Positions 6,681 through 18,782 of a DNA stretch of 20,730 bases are shown here, piece by piece. The notes under the pieces are model-generated. The model ran no database searches. It had not been told where the DNA came from and was given only the letters and a program-made list of their open reading frames with translations. The number at the start of each line of letters is the position of its first letter. Within the stretch, counting starts at the first letter, position 1. The position numbers and the translations under genes are program-made. Source of the DNA: Rhodobacteraceae bacterium UBA996 (GTDB lineage: Bacteria > Pseudomonadota > Alphaproteobacteria > Rhodobacterales > Rhodobacteraceae); the NCBI GenBank assembly GCA_002291955.1, contig DBBA01000181.1, positions 1 to 20,730 on the forward strand, read 5' to 3'.

Positions 6681-7985
6681 ATGCCCCTCGCGCAGGACCT
6701 GTTCGGCAATCCCACCTCGGTCCATGCGCCGCAGGCCATCGCGGCCCTGGACGACTTTGCCCTGGGCCTTCTGCGCTATGAGGCGCGGGCCGCACGGATT
6801 CTGGGAGCGGCCGAGGCGCACCCTGACGCGATGCTGATCCAGGCCAGCGCGGCGATGCTCTGGATGTTCCTGGAATCGCCCGACGCCGCCACACGGGCCG
6901 AGCCGTTCCTGGTCCGGGCCCGCGGCCTGACGGACCGCGCGCATGACCGCGAACGCTCGTTCCTGGCGCTGATCGAGGCCTGGGCCGACCAGGACATTCC
7001 GCGCGTGCTGGATATCGGACAGGCCCATCTCGGCGACTGGCCGCGCGACCTGATTGTGCTCAAGCTGGTCCAGTACCACCTGTTCAATGTCGGGGCGTTT
7101 CCGGCCATGCTCGAGGTCGCAGACCATGTGGCACGCCACTGCGACGACTGGCCCGAGGTCGGGGCCATGCGGGCCTTTGGCCTCGAACAATGCCACCGCC
7201 TGGACGAAGCCGAAGAGGCGGCCCGCGCGGTCCTGGCCCTGCGGCCCGGCGATCCTTGGGCCCAGCACGCGATCGCCCATGTCATGCTGACCCAGGCCCG
7301 CCTGGAGGAGGGGGCTGCGTTCCTTGCGTCGGCATCGGACGGCTGGCAGGGGCTGAACTCGTTCATGTCCACCCACGCCTGGTGGCATCTGGGTCTGTTC
7401 CTGATCGCACTGGACCGCCACGACGAGGCGCTGTCCCTGCATGACGGCCGGGTGTGGGGCGTTGATCCGGGGTACTCCCAGGATCAGGTGGGTGCGGTAT
7501 CCTATCTTGCGCGTCTCGAGTTCGCCGGCATCGATGTGGGCACTCGCTGGGACGATCTGGCACCATATCTGGCGACGCGGGCCGAGGACACGGTCCTGCC
7601 CTTCCTGTCGCTGCAATACCTTTACGGCCTCGAGCGCGCCGGCCATCCTGCAGGGGATCGCCTGCACAGCGCCATCACACGCGCCGCGGACCATGTGCCG
7701 CGGCATGACCGGATCGCCTGGCGGGAGGTCGCCTTGCCCGCCGCAGAAGCCATTCGCGCTCTGGTGCGGGGGCGTCCGTCCTTCGCAGCCGACACGTTGG
7801 CAAGGGTTCGCCCGAACCTCGAGCGCATTGGCGGCAGCCATGCCCAGCGTGACCTGTTCGACCAGCTCTGGGTCGAGGCGCTGGTCCGGGCGGGGCGCAA
7901 GGGCGATGCGCATGCGGCGATCGAGGCGCGACGGCGCCACGACCCGATCAGGGGTTCGCTGAGAGGCTGGCAAGCCCGGCTGTAG
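6681..7985 (+). CDS. Tetratricopeptide repeat protein 38-like protein
   Basis: The protein is 434 residues from the ATG at 6681, or 444 from an in-frame GTG at 6651; neither start has a clear ribosome site. I prefer the ATG because family members begin with a short D-x-x-GN segment like AQDLFGNPTS. It is almost wholly helical, with TPR-like pairs: MRAFGLEQCHRLDEAEEAARAVL, AIAHVMLTQARLEEGAAFL, and STHAWWHLGLFLIALDRHDEAL. The HAWWHLGL-x-L-x-ALDRHDEAL segment is the signature of the TTC38 family, which occurs in alphaproteobacteria and animals with no settled biochemical role. No signal peptide or membrane helix is visible, so it is probably cytoplasmic. It follows gshA by about 48 bp and may share its transcript. 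Confidence 0.8.
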   Translation: MPLAQDLFGNPTSVHAPQAIAALDDFALGLLRYEARAARILGAAEAHPDAMLIQASAAMLWMFLESPDAATRAEPFLVRARGLTDRAHDRERSFLALIEAWADQDIPRVLDIGQAHLGDWPRDLIVLKLVQYHLFNVGAFPAMLEVADHVARHCDDWPEVGAMRAFGLEQCHRLDEAEEAARAVLALRPGDPWAQHAIAHVMLTQARLEEGAAFLASASDGWQGLNSFMSTHAWWHLGLFLIALDRHDEALSLHDGRVWGVDPGYSQDQVGAVSYLARLEFAGIDVGTRWDDLAPYLATRAEDTVLPFLSLQYLYGLERAGHPAGDRLHSAITRAADHVPRHDRIAWREVALPAAEAIRALVRGRPSFAADTLARVRPNLERIGGSHAQRDLFDQLWVEALVRAGRKGDAHAAIEARRRHDPIRGSLRGWQARL

Positions 7986-8076
7986 CTATAGCGCCGCCCC
8001 TGCACGAGAGCCCGGCGCACAAACCGCTCCTTAACCGCGATCCGCTAGCGCTTGCGGCCGGAGAGGCACCGCACCC

Positions 8077-8943
8077 ATGTTCGTCATCATCGGCATCGTC
8101 GTCGTTTTCGGCATGGTGTTCGGCGGCTACACGCTGGCCGGCGGCCATTTCGACGTCATCATCGCGGCCCTGCCCTTCGAGCTGATGATGATCGGCGGTG
8201 CGGCGGTGGGCGCCTTCCTGATCGGCAATTCCGCCGACACCATCAAGGCGGTCCTGGGCGCGTTCCCCAAGCTGCTGGCCGGCCCGAAATGGAAAAAGCA
8301 GGACTATCAGGACCTGCTGTCGCTGCTGTTCTCACTGACCAAGCTGATGAAGACCAAGGGCGTGGTGGCGCTGGAGCAGCACATCGAAAAGCCCGAGGAT
8401 TCCAAGATCTTCCAGCGCTATCCCAAGATCATGAAGGACCATTTCGCGGTGGACTTCATCTGCGACACGCTGCGGATGATGACCATGAACCTCGACGACC
8501 CGCACCAGGTCGAGGACGCGATGGACAAGCAGCTGGAAAAGCACCACCACGAGGCGCACGCCCCCGCCCACGCGCTTCAGAACATGGCAGACGCCCTGCC
8601 GGCGCTGGGGATTGTCGCGGCGGTGCTGGGCATCATCAAGACCATGGGCGCGATCACCGAACCGCCGGAATACCTTGGCAAGCTGATCGGCTCGGCCCTG
8701 GTCGGCACATTCCTGGGGGTGTTCCTGGCATATGGCCTGGTCGGTCCGATGGCGGGACGCCTCGCCCAGATCGTCGAGGAAGAGGGCCAGTTCTACAAGA
8801 TCATCAAGGACGTGCTGGTGGCGCACCTGCACGGCAATGCGGCACAGGTTTCCGTCGAGCTGGGCCGCGGCCAGATCCCCAGCGCCATCCAGCCCACCTT
8901 CGGCCAACTGGAAGAAGCGCTGGGCGCCATTCCCGCGGATTGA
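8077..8943 (+). CDS. motA: Flagellar motor stator protein MotA
   Basis: MotA forms the proton-driven stator with MotB in the inner membrane and turns the flagellar rotor. The 288-residue protein has four membrane helices (about 1-20, 33-52, 172-192, 202-223) and a large cytoplasmic loop rich in charge (70-165). ADALPALGIVAAVLGIIKTMGAI (171-193) contains the conserved proline at the channel base, and GSALVGTFLGVFLAYGLVGP (205-224) the second one. Length and topology are normal. A GGAGAGG ribosome site lies about 10 nt upstream of the ATG. No motB or other flagellar gene is in the window; separate motA and motB loci occur in some alphaproteobacteria such as Caulobacter. It converges on the next gene with only 6 bp between stops. 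Confidence 0.93.
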   Translation: MFVIIGIVVVFGMVFGGYTLAGGHFDVIIAALPFELMMIGGAAVGAFLIGNSADTIKAVLGAFPKLLAGPKWKKQDYQDLLSLLFSLTKLMKTKGVVALEQHIEKPEDSKIFQRYPKIMKDHFAVDFICDTLRMMTMNLDDPHQVEDAMDKQLEKHHHEAHAPAHALQNMADALPALGIVAAVLGIIKTMGAITEPPEYLGKLIGSALVGTFLGVFLAYGLVGPMAGRLAQIVEEEGQFYKIIKDVLVAHLHGNAAQVSVELGRGQIPSAIQPTFGQLEEALGAIPAD

Positions 8944-8949
8944 GGGGAC

Positions 8950-9993
8950 TCACTTTGCGGCTGGTGACGGCGGGGGTGAAGGAACCCTTATCGTCACACT
9001 TTCAGGGCTCACGAATCCCGCTGAATTCGCGCGATCGTCTGTCGCGAAGCGGACCCTGTAGCGTCCTGTCGCCTCGGTGGGTCGACCATGCTCGCGCCTG
9101 GGCTCAAAGCGCAGCCTCTGAATCCCCTCGAGCGCGCGGATCCCGAAGCCGGCCCCGGCTGGGTTTTCATACACGACACGCGGCGAAGCGGGCGTGCCGT
9201 CGGCGCGAATGTCGAATTCAACAACGACTACACCGCTTTCGAACCCCAGGATCTGAGCCGCGACCGGAAAGGTGAAGACCGATGATGGATCGCCTCCAAT
9301 CAGGCGCGGTGCCTGGACGTTATCCGGCGCGGGGGCCGGCACAGGTGCTGCCGATACCGCCGGCGGGCTGCCATATGCGGCGGCAAGCACGGGGTGACGT
9401 CGCGGTGCTGGCCCTGCATCAAAGCATGCCCATCTGAAAAGATCGAAAGATTCCAGGGTCCAGCCAGGCCAGACGTTCAGGCGACCCTTATAATCGCGCA
9501 TCACCGTGATCGCGCCAGGGACCGGAAGCTCGGCACCGCGTTCAAAGCGGAGTGTCCTGACAATTTCGACGATCTGGCGTGCCGTTTCGGGGTCTTTGCG
9601 ATCTCCCTGAATGGCGTGCACGCCGAAGACGCTTCCGCCAGGCAGAATCACGAACGTCACCTGCACCATCCACATGGCGTCGAAGGAAACACGCGTTGGC
9701 GGTGCACGTGCGGCGGCGTCCGCCGCCACCTCGGCAAACAGCGCGGGTGGAATGCCTGGAGCTTCAGAACCCGCCAGGGCCAGAAGCATAACACTTCGCG
9801 ATCGCGGGGGCAGCGCCGCGAAGGCGATCGCCGACCGCTCCGCGAACGTTGAGGGCGGAACCGTGCACCCAAGCGATGATGGAATGCTGGGCGCCGAGGC
9901 ATCTGACCCCCCCGACAGGGGCCTCGCCGAGGCGAATGGGACCTGCGCGATCGCGAACGCGAGTGTCGCGATAGACCATGGTATCAGGCGCAT
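8950..9993 (-). CDS. Periplasmic protein with one TonB C-terminal domain and a second degenerate one
   Basis: About 347 residues with an N-terminal signal peptide (MRLIPWSIATLAFAIAQVPFASA). The clear TonB-C domain covers about residues 238-318 (GVVVVEFDIRADGTPASPRVV, then GIRALEGIQRLRFEP and GRYRVRF). An earlier segment at about 108-165 (VQVTFVILPGGSVFG ... IVEIVRTLRFERG) resembles a decayed copy. A proline/alanine linker (PPAVSAAPVPAPAPD) joins them. A classical TonB has an uncleaved anchor and a long Pro-Lys spacer, both missing here, so an energy-transducing role is doubtful. The start is ambiguous: GTG at 9996 is followed at once by ATG at 9993, and a GAAGAGAG purine tract precedes both. 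It lies 43 bp behind its paralog on the same strand, so an operon and a tandem duplication are likely. Confidence 0.7.
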   Translation of the reverse strand: MRLIPWSIATLAFAIAQVPFASARPLSGGSDASAPSIPSSLGCTVPPSTFAERSAIAFAALPPRSRSVMLLALAGSEAPGIPPALFAEVAADAAARAPPTRVSFDAMWMVQVTFVILPGGSVFGVHAIQGDRKDPETARQIVEIVRTLRFERGAELPVPGAITVMRDYKGRLNVWPGWTLESFDLFRWACFDAGPAPRRHPVLAAAYGSPPAVSAAPVPAPAPDNVQAPRLIGGDPSSVFTFPVAAQILGFESGVVVVEFDIRADGTPASPRVVYENPAGAGFGIRALEGIQRLRFEPRREHGRPTEATGRYRVRFATDDRANSAGFVSPESVTIRVPSPPPSPAAK

Positions 9994-10036
9994 CACTGTC
10001 TCTCTTCACGCCCTGGCCGAAACGGGCCTGTGAACG

Positions 10037-10810
10037 TCACCGCGCGAGAAAGCACACGCGATAGCGCGCGCGCGACTCCACCCGATTGCCGTTCTCGATC
10101 GCGGGTTCAAACCGAAGATGGCGCACGCCTTCCAGGGCGCGATAACCAAAGCCCTGCTCGGTCGGCTCTTCCTGGACCAGGTCAACATCGCGCACGCTGC
10201 CGTCCGGCAGTATCGTGAATTCCACTACCGCGACGCCCGATTCGATGTTGTTGACGCGTGCACGAAGCGGGAATGTGAAAACGCGCCCCGGGTCGCCGCC
10301 GATCAGGCGCGGTTGCAGACGGATGTTGTCCCGATTGCGTCGGGCCTCTTCGAGCGCCTCGGTCAGCGGCCGGGCAAACAGCCGGACAACAGCGCCGTCC
10401 TGGATCAGAAACGTCCGCACGCCCGCCGCCGGACCCGCTGGCGTGTCGTTCGCTGGAGCGCGAAAACGCAGCGGCATGAGCGAATCGGCAAGAGCTTGGG
10501 GAAATCCCCGTCCTGGCGGAGATTCGCTGACGACGTTGAAGTCCGCCACCCGACCGCTTGCATCGATGCGAAAGGTCAGTTCGACGACAGCATCGGCATC
10601 CACGCGCCGAAGGTGCGTGGGCAACACCAACGATCCTGGCTGCAATTCCTCGCCCGTGGCGAGAATCAGCGGCGGCAGGGCAGGCGGCAAGGTTGCTGGT
10701 GCGGTCTGGGCCGGCGGGGCGGGGTCGGTGGCGAGGGGCGAAACCGGCACCCCAGATACGCCTGAGGCAGACAGAAGGACTGACGCCAACACGCCTGCGA
10801 ACGAAGCCAT
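10037..10810 (-). CDS. Periplasmic protein with two TonB C-terminal-like domains
   Basis: This 257-residue protein starts at an ATG with a strong AGGAGG site. A hydrophobic N-terminus (FAGVLASVLLSASGVSG) probably directs export, though it lacks the usual positive charge. A proline-rich stretch (27-48) leads to a TonB-C-like domain at about 70-120 (DADAVVELTFRIDASGRVADF ... DSLMPLRFRAP) and a second, clearer one at about 175-256 (GVAVVEFTILPDGSVRDVDLV, GYRALEGVRHLRFEP, RARYRVCF). The shared PRLIGGDPxxVFTFP and RALEGxxxLRFEP segments show it is a paralog of the gene just downstream. TonB-C domains bind TonB boxes of outer-membrane receptors or similar strands. No ExbB, ExbD or receptor is nearby. 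Function unknown; a periplasmic binding or envelope role is plausible. Confidence 0.75.
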   Translation of the reverse strand: MASFAGVLASVLLSASGVSGVPVSPLATDPAPPAQTAPATLPPALPPLILATGEELQPGSLVLPTHLRRVDADAVVELTFRIDASGRVADFNVVSESPPGRGFPQALADSLMPLRFRAPANDTPAGPAAGVRTFLIQDGAVVRLFARPLTEALEEARRNRDNIRLQPRLIGGDPGRVFTFPLRARVNNIESGVAVVEFTILPDGSVRDVDLVQEEPTEQGFGYRALEGVRHLRFEPAIENGNRVESRARYRVCFLAR

Positions 10811-10902
10811 CCCCGCCTCCTGCCCTTACGGCAATGTGAAGGTGAAGGCAGTTACTTTCTGGGGCAATTCACATCATCGTGCGGCCAAGCTCTTGCGCCA
10901 TG

Positions 10903-10926
10903 CGGGGCGACCCTCGGGCCGCCCCG
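10903..10926 (-). terminator. Possible terminator hairpin after the glycine-zipper/SH3 gene
   Basis: CGGGGCG (10903-10909) and CGCCCCG (10920-10926) can form a 7-bp GC stem with a 10-nt loop, starting 14 bp past the stop at 10940. No U-run follows in the direction of transcription, so it may only stabilise the mRNA end. Confidence 0.3.
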
Positions 10927-10939
10927 TACGATGCTGGCG

Positions 10940-11755
10940 TCAGGCCTGGCGCAGCTCGAACGCCCCGCCAGGCGCGGTTTCGCAGGCGACATATTGTGTG
11001 CTGGCCGGTTGGCCGCCGCCGACGGTGACGGTTTCGGTCAGGCGGCGGCACTCGGTGCGCGATGCTGCCTGGGTGCCGCCGCGCCGCACCAGGTCTTGGC
11101 GGACATAGCCGACCGCCTGTCCGTCGCGCACCACCAATAGCCACCCCGAGGCGCTGCCGGCCACGTCGATCACCTCACCCGCGCGCAGCTGGCCCACCAC
11201 CCCGGCGCGCGTGGTGGGGCCGGCGCGCAGGTTGACGGCGCTGCGGGCCGAAGCGGTGCCGGCGGCGGCGGTCGACAGGTTGGCGACGCGGTTCACACCC
11301 GGAGCAAACACCAGCTGGGAGACCGATACCTGGGTGGCAGCGGCAGGGGTCACGCGCTCGCCGAACACCACCGTCCCGCTGGCCCCGGTCGTCGGGTTCG
11401 ACCAGGTCTGGTTCTGACGGGTGGCGAGGGCCGTGTTCACCGCAGTTTCGGCGCGGGTGCGATCACCTTCCTGAAGGCGGCAGCCGATCCATGCGCCTGC
11501 CAGCGCCCCGACCGCGGCACCGATGGCGGTCCCGATGGCGCGGTTCTCCTCGGCGACACGATTGCCGATCACGCCGCCGATCACCGCGCCGGCGACGCCG
11601 CCAATCTCCTGGCGATTGCCTTCGGCGGCGCATTGGAAAATGCCGCGCTGGCCGGTCTGTGGATTGGTGCCGAACTGGGCGGAGGCGGTGGGGGCGACCA
11701 GCGCAAGGGCACAAACGCCGGCCATCGAGGAACGAAGCAGCTTGGAACGGTTCAT
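10940..11755 (-). CDS. Exported glycine-zipper (17-kDa-antigen-like) protein with an SH3 domain
   Basis: This 271-residue protein has a signal peptide (MNRSKLLRSS, then MAGVCALALVAPTASA-Q, cleavage near residue 27). A glycine-zipper two-helix segment follows at about 52-91 (IGGVAGAVIGGVIGNR ... AIGAAVGALAGAWIGCRL), as in the Rickettsia 17-kDa surface-antigen family. A bacterial SH3 domain lies at about 170-224 (VNLRAGPTTRAGVVGQLRAGEVIDV ... GYVRQDLV). The C-terminus (ECRRLTETVTVGGGQP ... VACETAPGGAFEL) resembles the end of the 17-kDa family, so the SH3 domain looks inserted into it. The start at 11755 is chosen for the signal peptide and the GGAGAG site 6 nt upstream; a longer frame to 11818 is less likely. 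There is no lipobox at the cleavage site. A role in envelope or peptidoglycan contact is inferred from the domains. Confidence 0.82.
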   Translation of the reverse strand: MNRSKLLRSSMAGVCALALVAPTASAQFGTNPQTGQRGIFQCAAEGNRQEIGGVAGAVIGGVIGNRVAEENRAIGTAIGAAVGALAGAWIGCRLQEGDRTRAETAVNTALATRQNQTWSNPTTGASGTVVFGERVTPAAATQVSVSQLVFAPGVNRVANLSTAAAGTASARSAVNLRAGPTTRAGVVGQLRAGEVIDVAGSASGWLLVVRDGQAVGYVRQDLVRRGGTQAASRTECRRLTETVTVGGGQPASTQYVACETAPGGAFELRQA

Positions 11756-11900
11756 GGGTGGCTCTCCGGTGAGTTCGAGGTCCTGAACGGCCCGGCTGGA
11801 CCGCTCCCGCGTCTGCATCTTGCCCCAGCCGCGCAGCGCGCGACATGGATGTCCGAAAATTAACGCAGGGTGAAGACAACCCGGCGGACCAATGACGGTT

Positions 11901-12284
11901 TCAGATCAGCCGCACCCAATCCCCATAGCGCGCGAGGGTGGAGTCTGACGTCATCAGTTCCATGCCTTCGAACTTGGCCTGTCCAACAAGCATACGATCA
12001 AACGGATCGCGGTGATGGAGAGGCAGCCCAGCTGCAGTGATGGCGTGCTCGGCTCGGATCTCGAGTTCCCGCCAACCTGCGGCGAGAAACCCAAGACGCA
12101 TCCGTTGCCCGTCAAACTGGAAATCCTTGCGCCCCAGACGCGCCTTGATTGCAATCTCCCAAACGCTGGCGACACTGAACCACCCGCGCCCCGGGTCTGA
12201 CAGGACCGTCCGGACCGTGTCCGAAAGCCGCTCGGGTCGGGCCGCCGCGAACACCAATATGCTCGTGTCGAGGAGGACGCTCAT
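11901..12284 (-). CDS. PIN-domain ribonuclease toxin, VapC-like
   Basis: This 127-residue PIN domain has the four acidic positions expected for metal-dependent RNA cleavage: Asp6 (LLDTS), Glu43 (SVWEIAIK), Asp93 or Asp96 (HHRDPFDRML) and Asp114 (TSD). The HHRDPFDRMLVGQA motif and WEIAIK place it with the Sll0205-like PIN toxins. Such toxins cut tRNA or other RNAs in the cytoplasm when not bound by the antitoxin. The start ATG at 12284 overlaps the antitoxin stop (ATGA), typical of toxin-antitoxin pairs. The frame is intact and no catalytic residue is missing, so it is likely functional. Confidence 0.88.
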   Translation of the reverse strand: MSVLLDTSILVFAAARPERLSDTVRTVLSDPGRGWFSVASVWEIAIKARLGRKDFQFDGQRMRLGFLAAGWRELEIRAEHAITAAGLPLHHRDPFDRMLVGQAKFEGMELMTSDSTLARYGDWVRLI

Positions 12285-12529
12285 TCGCCCTCGAACATGC
12301 GCCGGATCTCATCTGCGCCCATCTTATCAAAATCGTCAGGAACGATTGACCTCTGCTGCATGAAGCCGAAGGGGAAAGGTTTCGCACCTTCACCACAGAT
12401 TGCCGATTCCGCAACGATCCGCACCAGTGCCTTGCCGTCGCGGGTCACGACCAGATCATCGCCGTCTGTGACGGATTCCAGCAACTGGTCCACATCCTGC
12501 TTGAAGTCTTCGATCGCGATCTGGCGCAT
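12281..12529 (-). CDS. Phd/YefM-type antitoxin partner of the PIN toxin
   Basis: This 82-residue protein has an N-terminal DNA-binding fold of the Phd/YefM type (AIEDFKQDVDQLLESVTDGDDLVVTRDGKALVRIV, residues about 5-39). Its C-terminal tail, DDFDKMGADEIRRMFEGE, is the part that normally wraps the PIN toxin. An AGGAGG site lies 7 nt upstream of the ATG. The antitoxin-first order and the 4-bp overlap with the toxin imply coupled translation and autorepression. The module sits between gltB and the glycine-zipper gene, all on the minus strand; its own promoter would have to lie in the 49 bp behind gltB or within gltB. Confidence 0.87.
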   Translation of the reverse strand: MRQIAIEDFKQDVDQLLESVTDGDDLVVTRDGKALVRIVAESAICGEGAKPFPFGFMQQRSIVPDDFDKMGADEIRRMFEGE

Positions 12530-12540
12530 CCCGCAACCTC

Positions 12541-12576
12541 CTGACGCCGTGGAGCCTTATCACCCGGCGCCGTCAG
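12541..12576. promoter_or_regulatory. Inverted repeat between gltB and the antitoxin gene
   Basis: CTGACG (12541-12546) and CGTCAG (12571-12576) are exact inverted copies 24 nt apart, with partial further pairing inside. Read from gltB it could be a terminator-like hairpin, though no U-run follows. Read from the antitoxin gene it could be the operator bound by the toxin-antitoxin complex. The two cannot be told apart here. Confidence 0.3.
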
Positions 12577-12578
12577 CG

Positions 12579-17129
<4,551 letters not shown>

Positions 17130-17133
17130 GGGG

Positions 17134-18603
17134 TCACTCCGCCGCCACACGCGCAGACGACGAAGCCTCATCACTCGCCGCCTCGCGCGCCCGCAGCCAT
17201 TTGTGGATGGCGTCCGCCGCGTCGCGTCCGTCCTTGATGGCCCAGACAACCAGCGATGCGCCGCGCACGATGTCTCCGGCGGCGAACACGCCGTCCACGC
17301 TGGTCATCATGGTCCGGAAGTCGGTCCGCAGGGTGCCGAACCGCGTCACCTTCAGCCCCTCATGACCAAACGCATCCGGCAGGTCCTCGGGATCATAGCC
17401 CAGCGCCTTGACCACCATGTCGGCCGGAACGTCGAATTCGGTCCCGAAGGCCTCCTGAGGCACCTGGCGACCACTGGCGTCCGGGGCGCCCAGACGCATC
17501 CGCACCGCCCGGACGGCCCGCACCCGGCCACCTGCATCGTCCAGCACCGCCTTGGGCGCGGCGAGCCACTCGAAGGTCACGCCCTCCTCCTCGGCGTGCA
17601 TCACCTCGCGCAGCGACCCGGGCATGTTGCGCCGGTCGCGGCGATAAAGGCACGTCACCGCGGTTGCGCCCTGCCGAATGGCCGTGCGCACGCAATCCAT
17701 CGCGGTGTCGCCACCGCCAATCACCACCACGCGGCGTCCGCGCGCATCCAGCGTGCCATCCTCGAAGGCGGCGACCCGGTCCCCCAATCCGACCCGGTTG
17801 GACGCGATCAGATAATCCATGGCCGCCACCACGCCGCCGGTTCCCACGCCCGGCACCGAAAGCTCGCGCGGCTTGTAAACGCCCGTTGCCACCAGGACCG
17901 CGGCGTGCTGCTCGCGCAGCGCCTCCAGCGTGATGTCCTGTCCCACGGCCACGCCCAGAACAAAGCGCACGCCGCCTTCGGCCAGACGCGCGGTGCGGCG
18001 TGCCACCACGTCCTTCTCCAGCTTGAAGCCGGGAATGCCATAGATCAGCAGGCCGCCTGCCCGATCATGGCGATCATAGACGGTGACCTGCCAGCCACGT
18101 CCCCGCAGGCTCTCAGCCGCCGCCAGTCCCGCCGGGCCCGCCCCGATGATGCCGATACTCTGTGCGCGTTCGCGCACGGGCCGGATCGGCGCCACCCAAC
18201 CCCGCTCCCACGCCGTGTCCGTGATGTATTTCTCGACCGCGCCGATGGTCACCGTACCGTGCCCGGACTGTTCGATGACGCAATTGCCCTCGCACAGGCG
18301 GTCCTGGGGACAGATGCGGCCGCAGATCTCGGGCATGGAATTGGTCGACGCCGCCAGCTGGTAGGCCTCCTCCAGCCGCCCCTCGGCGGTCATGCGCAGC
18401 CAGTCGGGAATGTTGTTCTGCAGCGGGCAATGGTTCTGACAGAAGGGCACGCCGCACTGGGCACACCGCGCGGCCTGTTCCGACGCCTTGGCGGCGATGA
18501 AGGGGCCGTGGATTTCGTGGAAGTCGCCGCGCCGCTCGGTGGCCGCGCGTTTGGCGGGGCCCTCGGCCGGCAGGGAGATGAATTGCTGCATCCTGTCCGC
18601 CAT
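17134..18603 (-). CDS. gltD: Glutamate synthase (NADPH), small subunit
   Basis: GltD takes electrons from NADPH through FAD and Fe-S clusters to GltB. The 489-residue protein has eight N-terminal cysteines for two 4Fe-4S clusters: 47, 50, 55, 59 (CAQCGVPFCQNHCP) and 94, 98, 104, 108 (CGRICPQDRLCEGNC). The FAD dinucleotide fold is at GIIGAGPAGLAAAE (151 on), with DRAGGLLIYGIPGFKLEK after it. The NADPH fold is at VVVIGGGDTAMDCVRTAIRQG, and the FAD C-terminal motif is GVFAAGDIVRGASLVVWAI. Length is normal. gltD precedes gltB, the reverse of the E. coli order; the two are separated by 4 bp, so translation is coupled. A sigma-54-like sequence lies upstream. Confidence 0.96.
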   Translation of the reverse strand: MADRMQQFISLPAEGPAKRAATERRGDFHEIHGPFIAAKASEQAARCAQCGVPFCQNHCPLQNNIPDWLRMTAEGRLEEAYQLAASTNSMPEICGRICPQDRLCEGNCVIEQSGHGTVTIGAVEKYITDTAWERGWVAPIRPVRERAQSIGIIGAGPAGLAAAESLRGRGWQVTVYDRHDRAGGLLIYGIPGFKLEKDVVARRTARLAEGGVRFVLGVAVGQDITLEALREQHAAVLVATGVYKPRELSVPGVGTGGVVAAMDYLIASNRVGLGDRVAAFEDGTLDARGRRVVVIGGGDTAMDCVRTAIRQGATAVTCLYRRDRRNMPGSLREVMHAEEEGVTFEWLAAPKAVLDDAGGRVRAVRAVRMRLGAPDASGRQVPQEAFGTEFDVPADMVVKALGYDPEDLPDAFGHEGLKVTRFGTLRTDFRTMMTSVDGVFAAGDIVRGASLVVWAIKDGRDAADAIHKWLRAREAASDEASSSARVAAE

Positions 18604-18658
18604 GACCGGCTCCGCGCGAAAGAACGTGCCCCGTTAGGCGTGCCGACAACGCCCGTCC

Positions 18659-18674
18659 AGCAAATTCTTCGCCA
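18659..18674 (-). promoter_or_regulatory. Candidate sigma-54 (-24/-12) promoter of gltDB
   Basis: Read on the minus strand the sequence is TGGCGAAGAATTTGCT. It matches the RpoN consensus (TGGCAC-N5-TTGCW) at TGGC and TTGCT with exactly 10 nt between the invariant GG and GC. Transcription would start near 18648, giving a leader of about 45 nt to the gltD ATG. Positions five to seven of the consensus are not matched. Nitrogen control of glutamate synthase makes it plausible. Confidence 0.42.
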
Positions 18675-18710
18675 CAGGACAGTGTTGATGCCCTAAATTA
18701 TCGTCCATGA

Positions 18711-18748
18711 GCGGCCGCATGCGGTGGGATAGTCCGAAAATGGCCATT
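18711..18748. promoter_or_regulatory. Cluster of short perfect palindromes upstream of gltD
   Basis: In the 179-bp gap between gltD and the XRE gene, GCGGCCGC (18711-18718), CCGCATGCGG (18715-18724) and AATGGCCATT (18739-18748) are perfect palindromes. They lie 35-90 bp upstream of the sigma-54-like site, where activator sites are expected, but do not match the NtrC consensus. Confidence 0.22.
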
Positions 18749-18751
18749 CGC

Positions 18752-18773
18752 GCGCCGCCTTGCGGCAGGGCGC
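18752..18773 (-). terminator. Possible weak terminator after the XRE regulator gene
   Basis: GCGCC-GCC (18752-18759) can pair with GGC-AG-GGCGC (18764-18773) around a TTGC loop, 10 bp past the regulator's stop. A short ATTTT follows about 8 nt on in the transcribed direction. The bulge and distance make it a weak call. Confidence 0.25.
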
Positions 18774-18782
18774 CAACGACTT

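Noticed and set aside
7986..8076. Possible sigma-54 promoter or CtrA site before motA (GG-N10-GC near CCCGG, and a TTAACC half-site)
   Set aside because: The -12 element reads CCGC rather than TTGC, and CtrA needs TTAA-N7-TTAA; only one half is present.
11840..11875. TTAAC sequence upstream of the glycine-zipper/SH3 gene as a CtrA site
   Set aside because: A single half-site without its partner at the required spacing is not enough.
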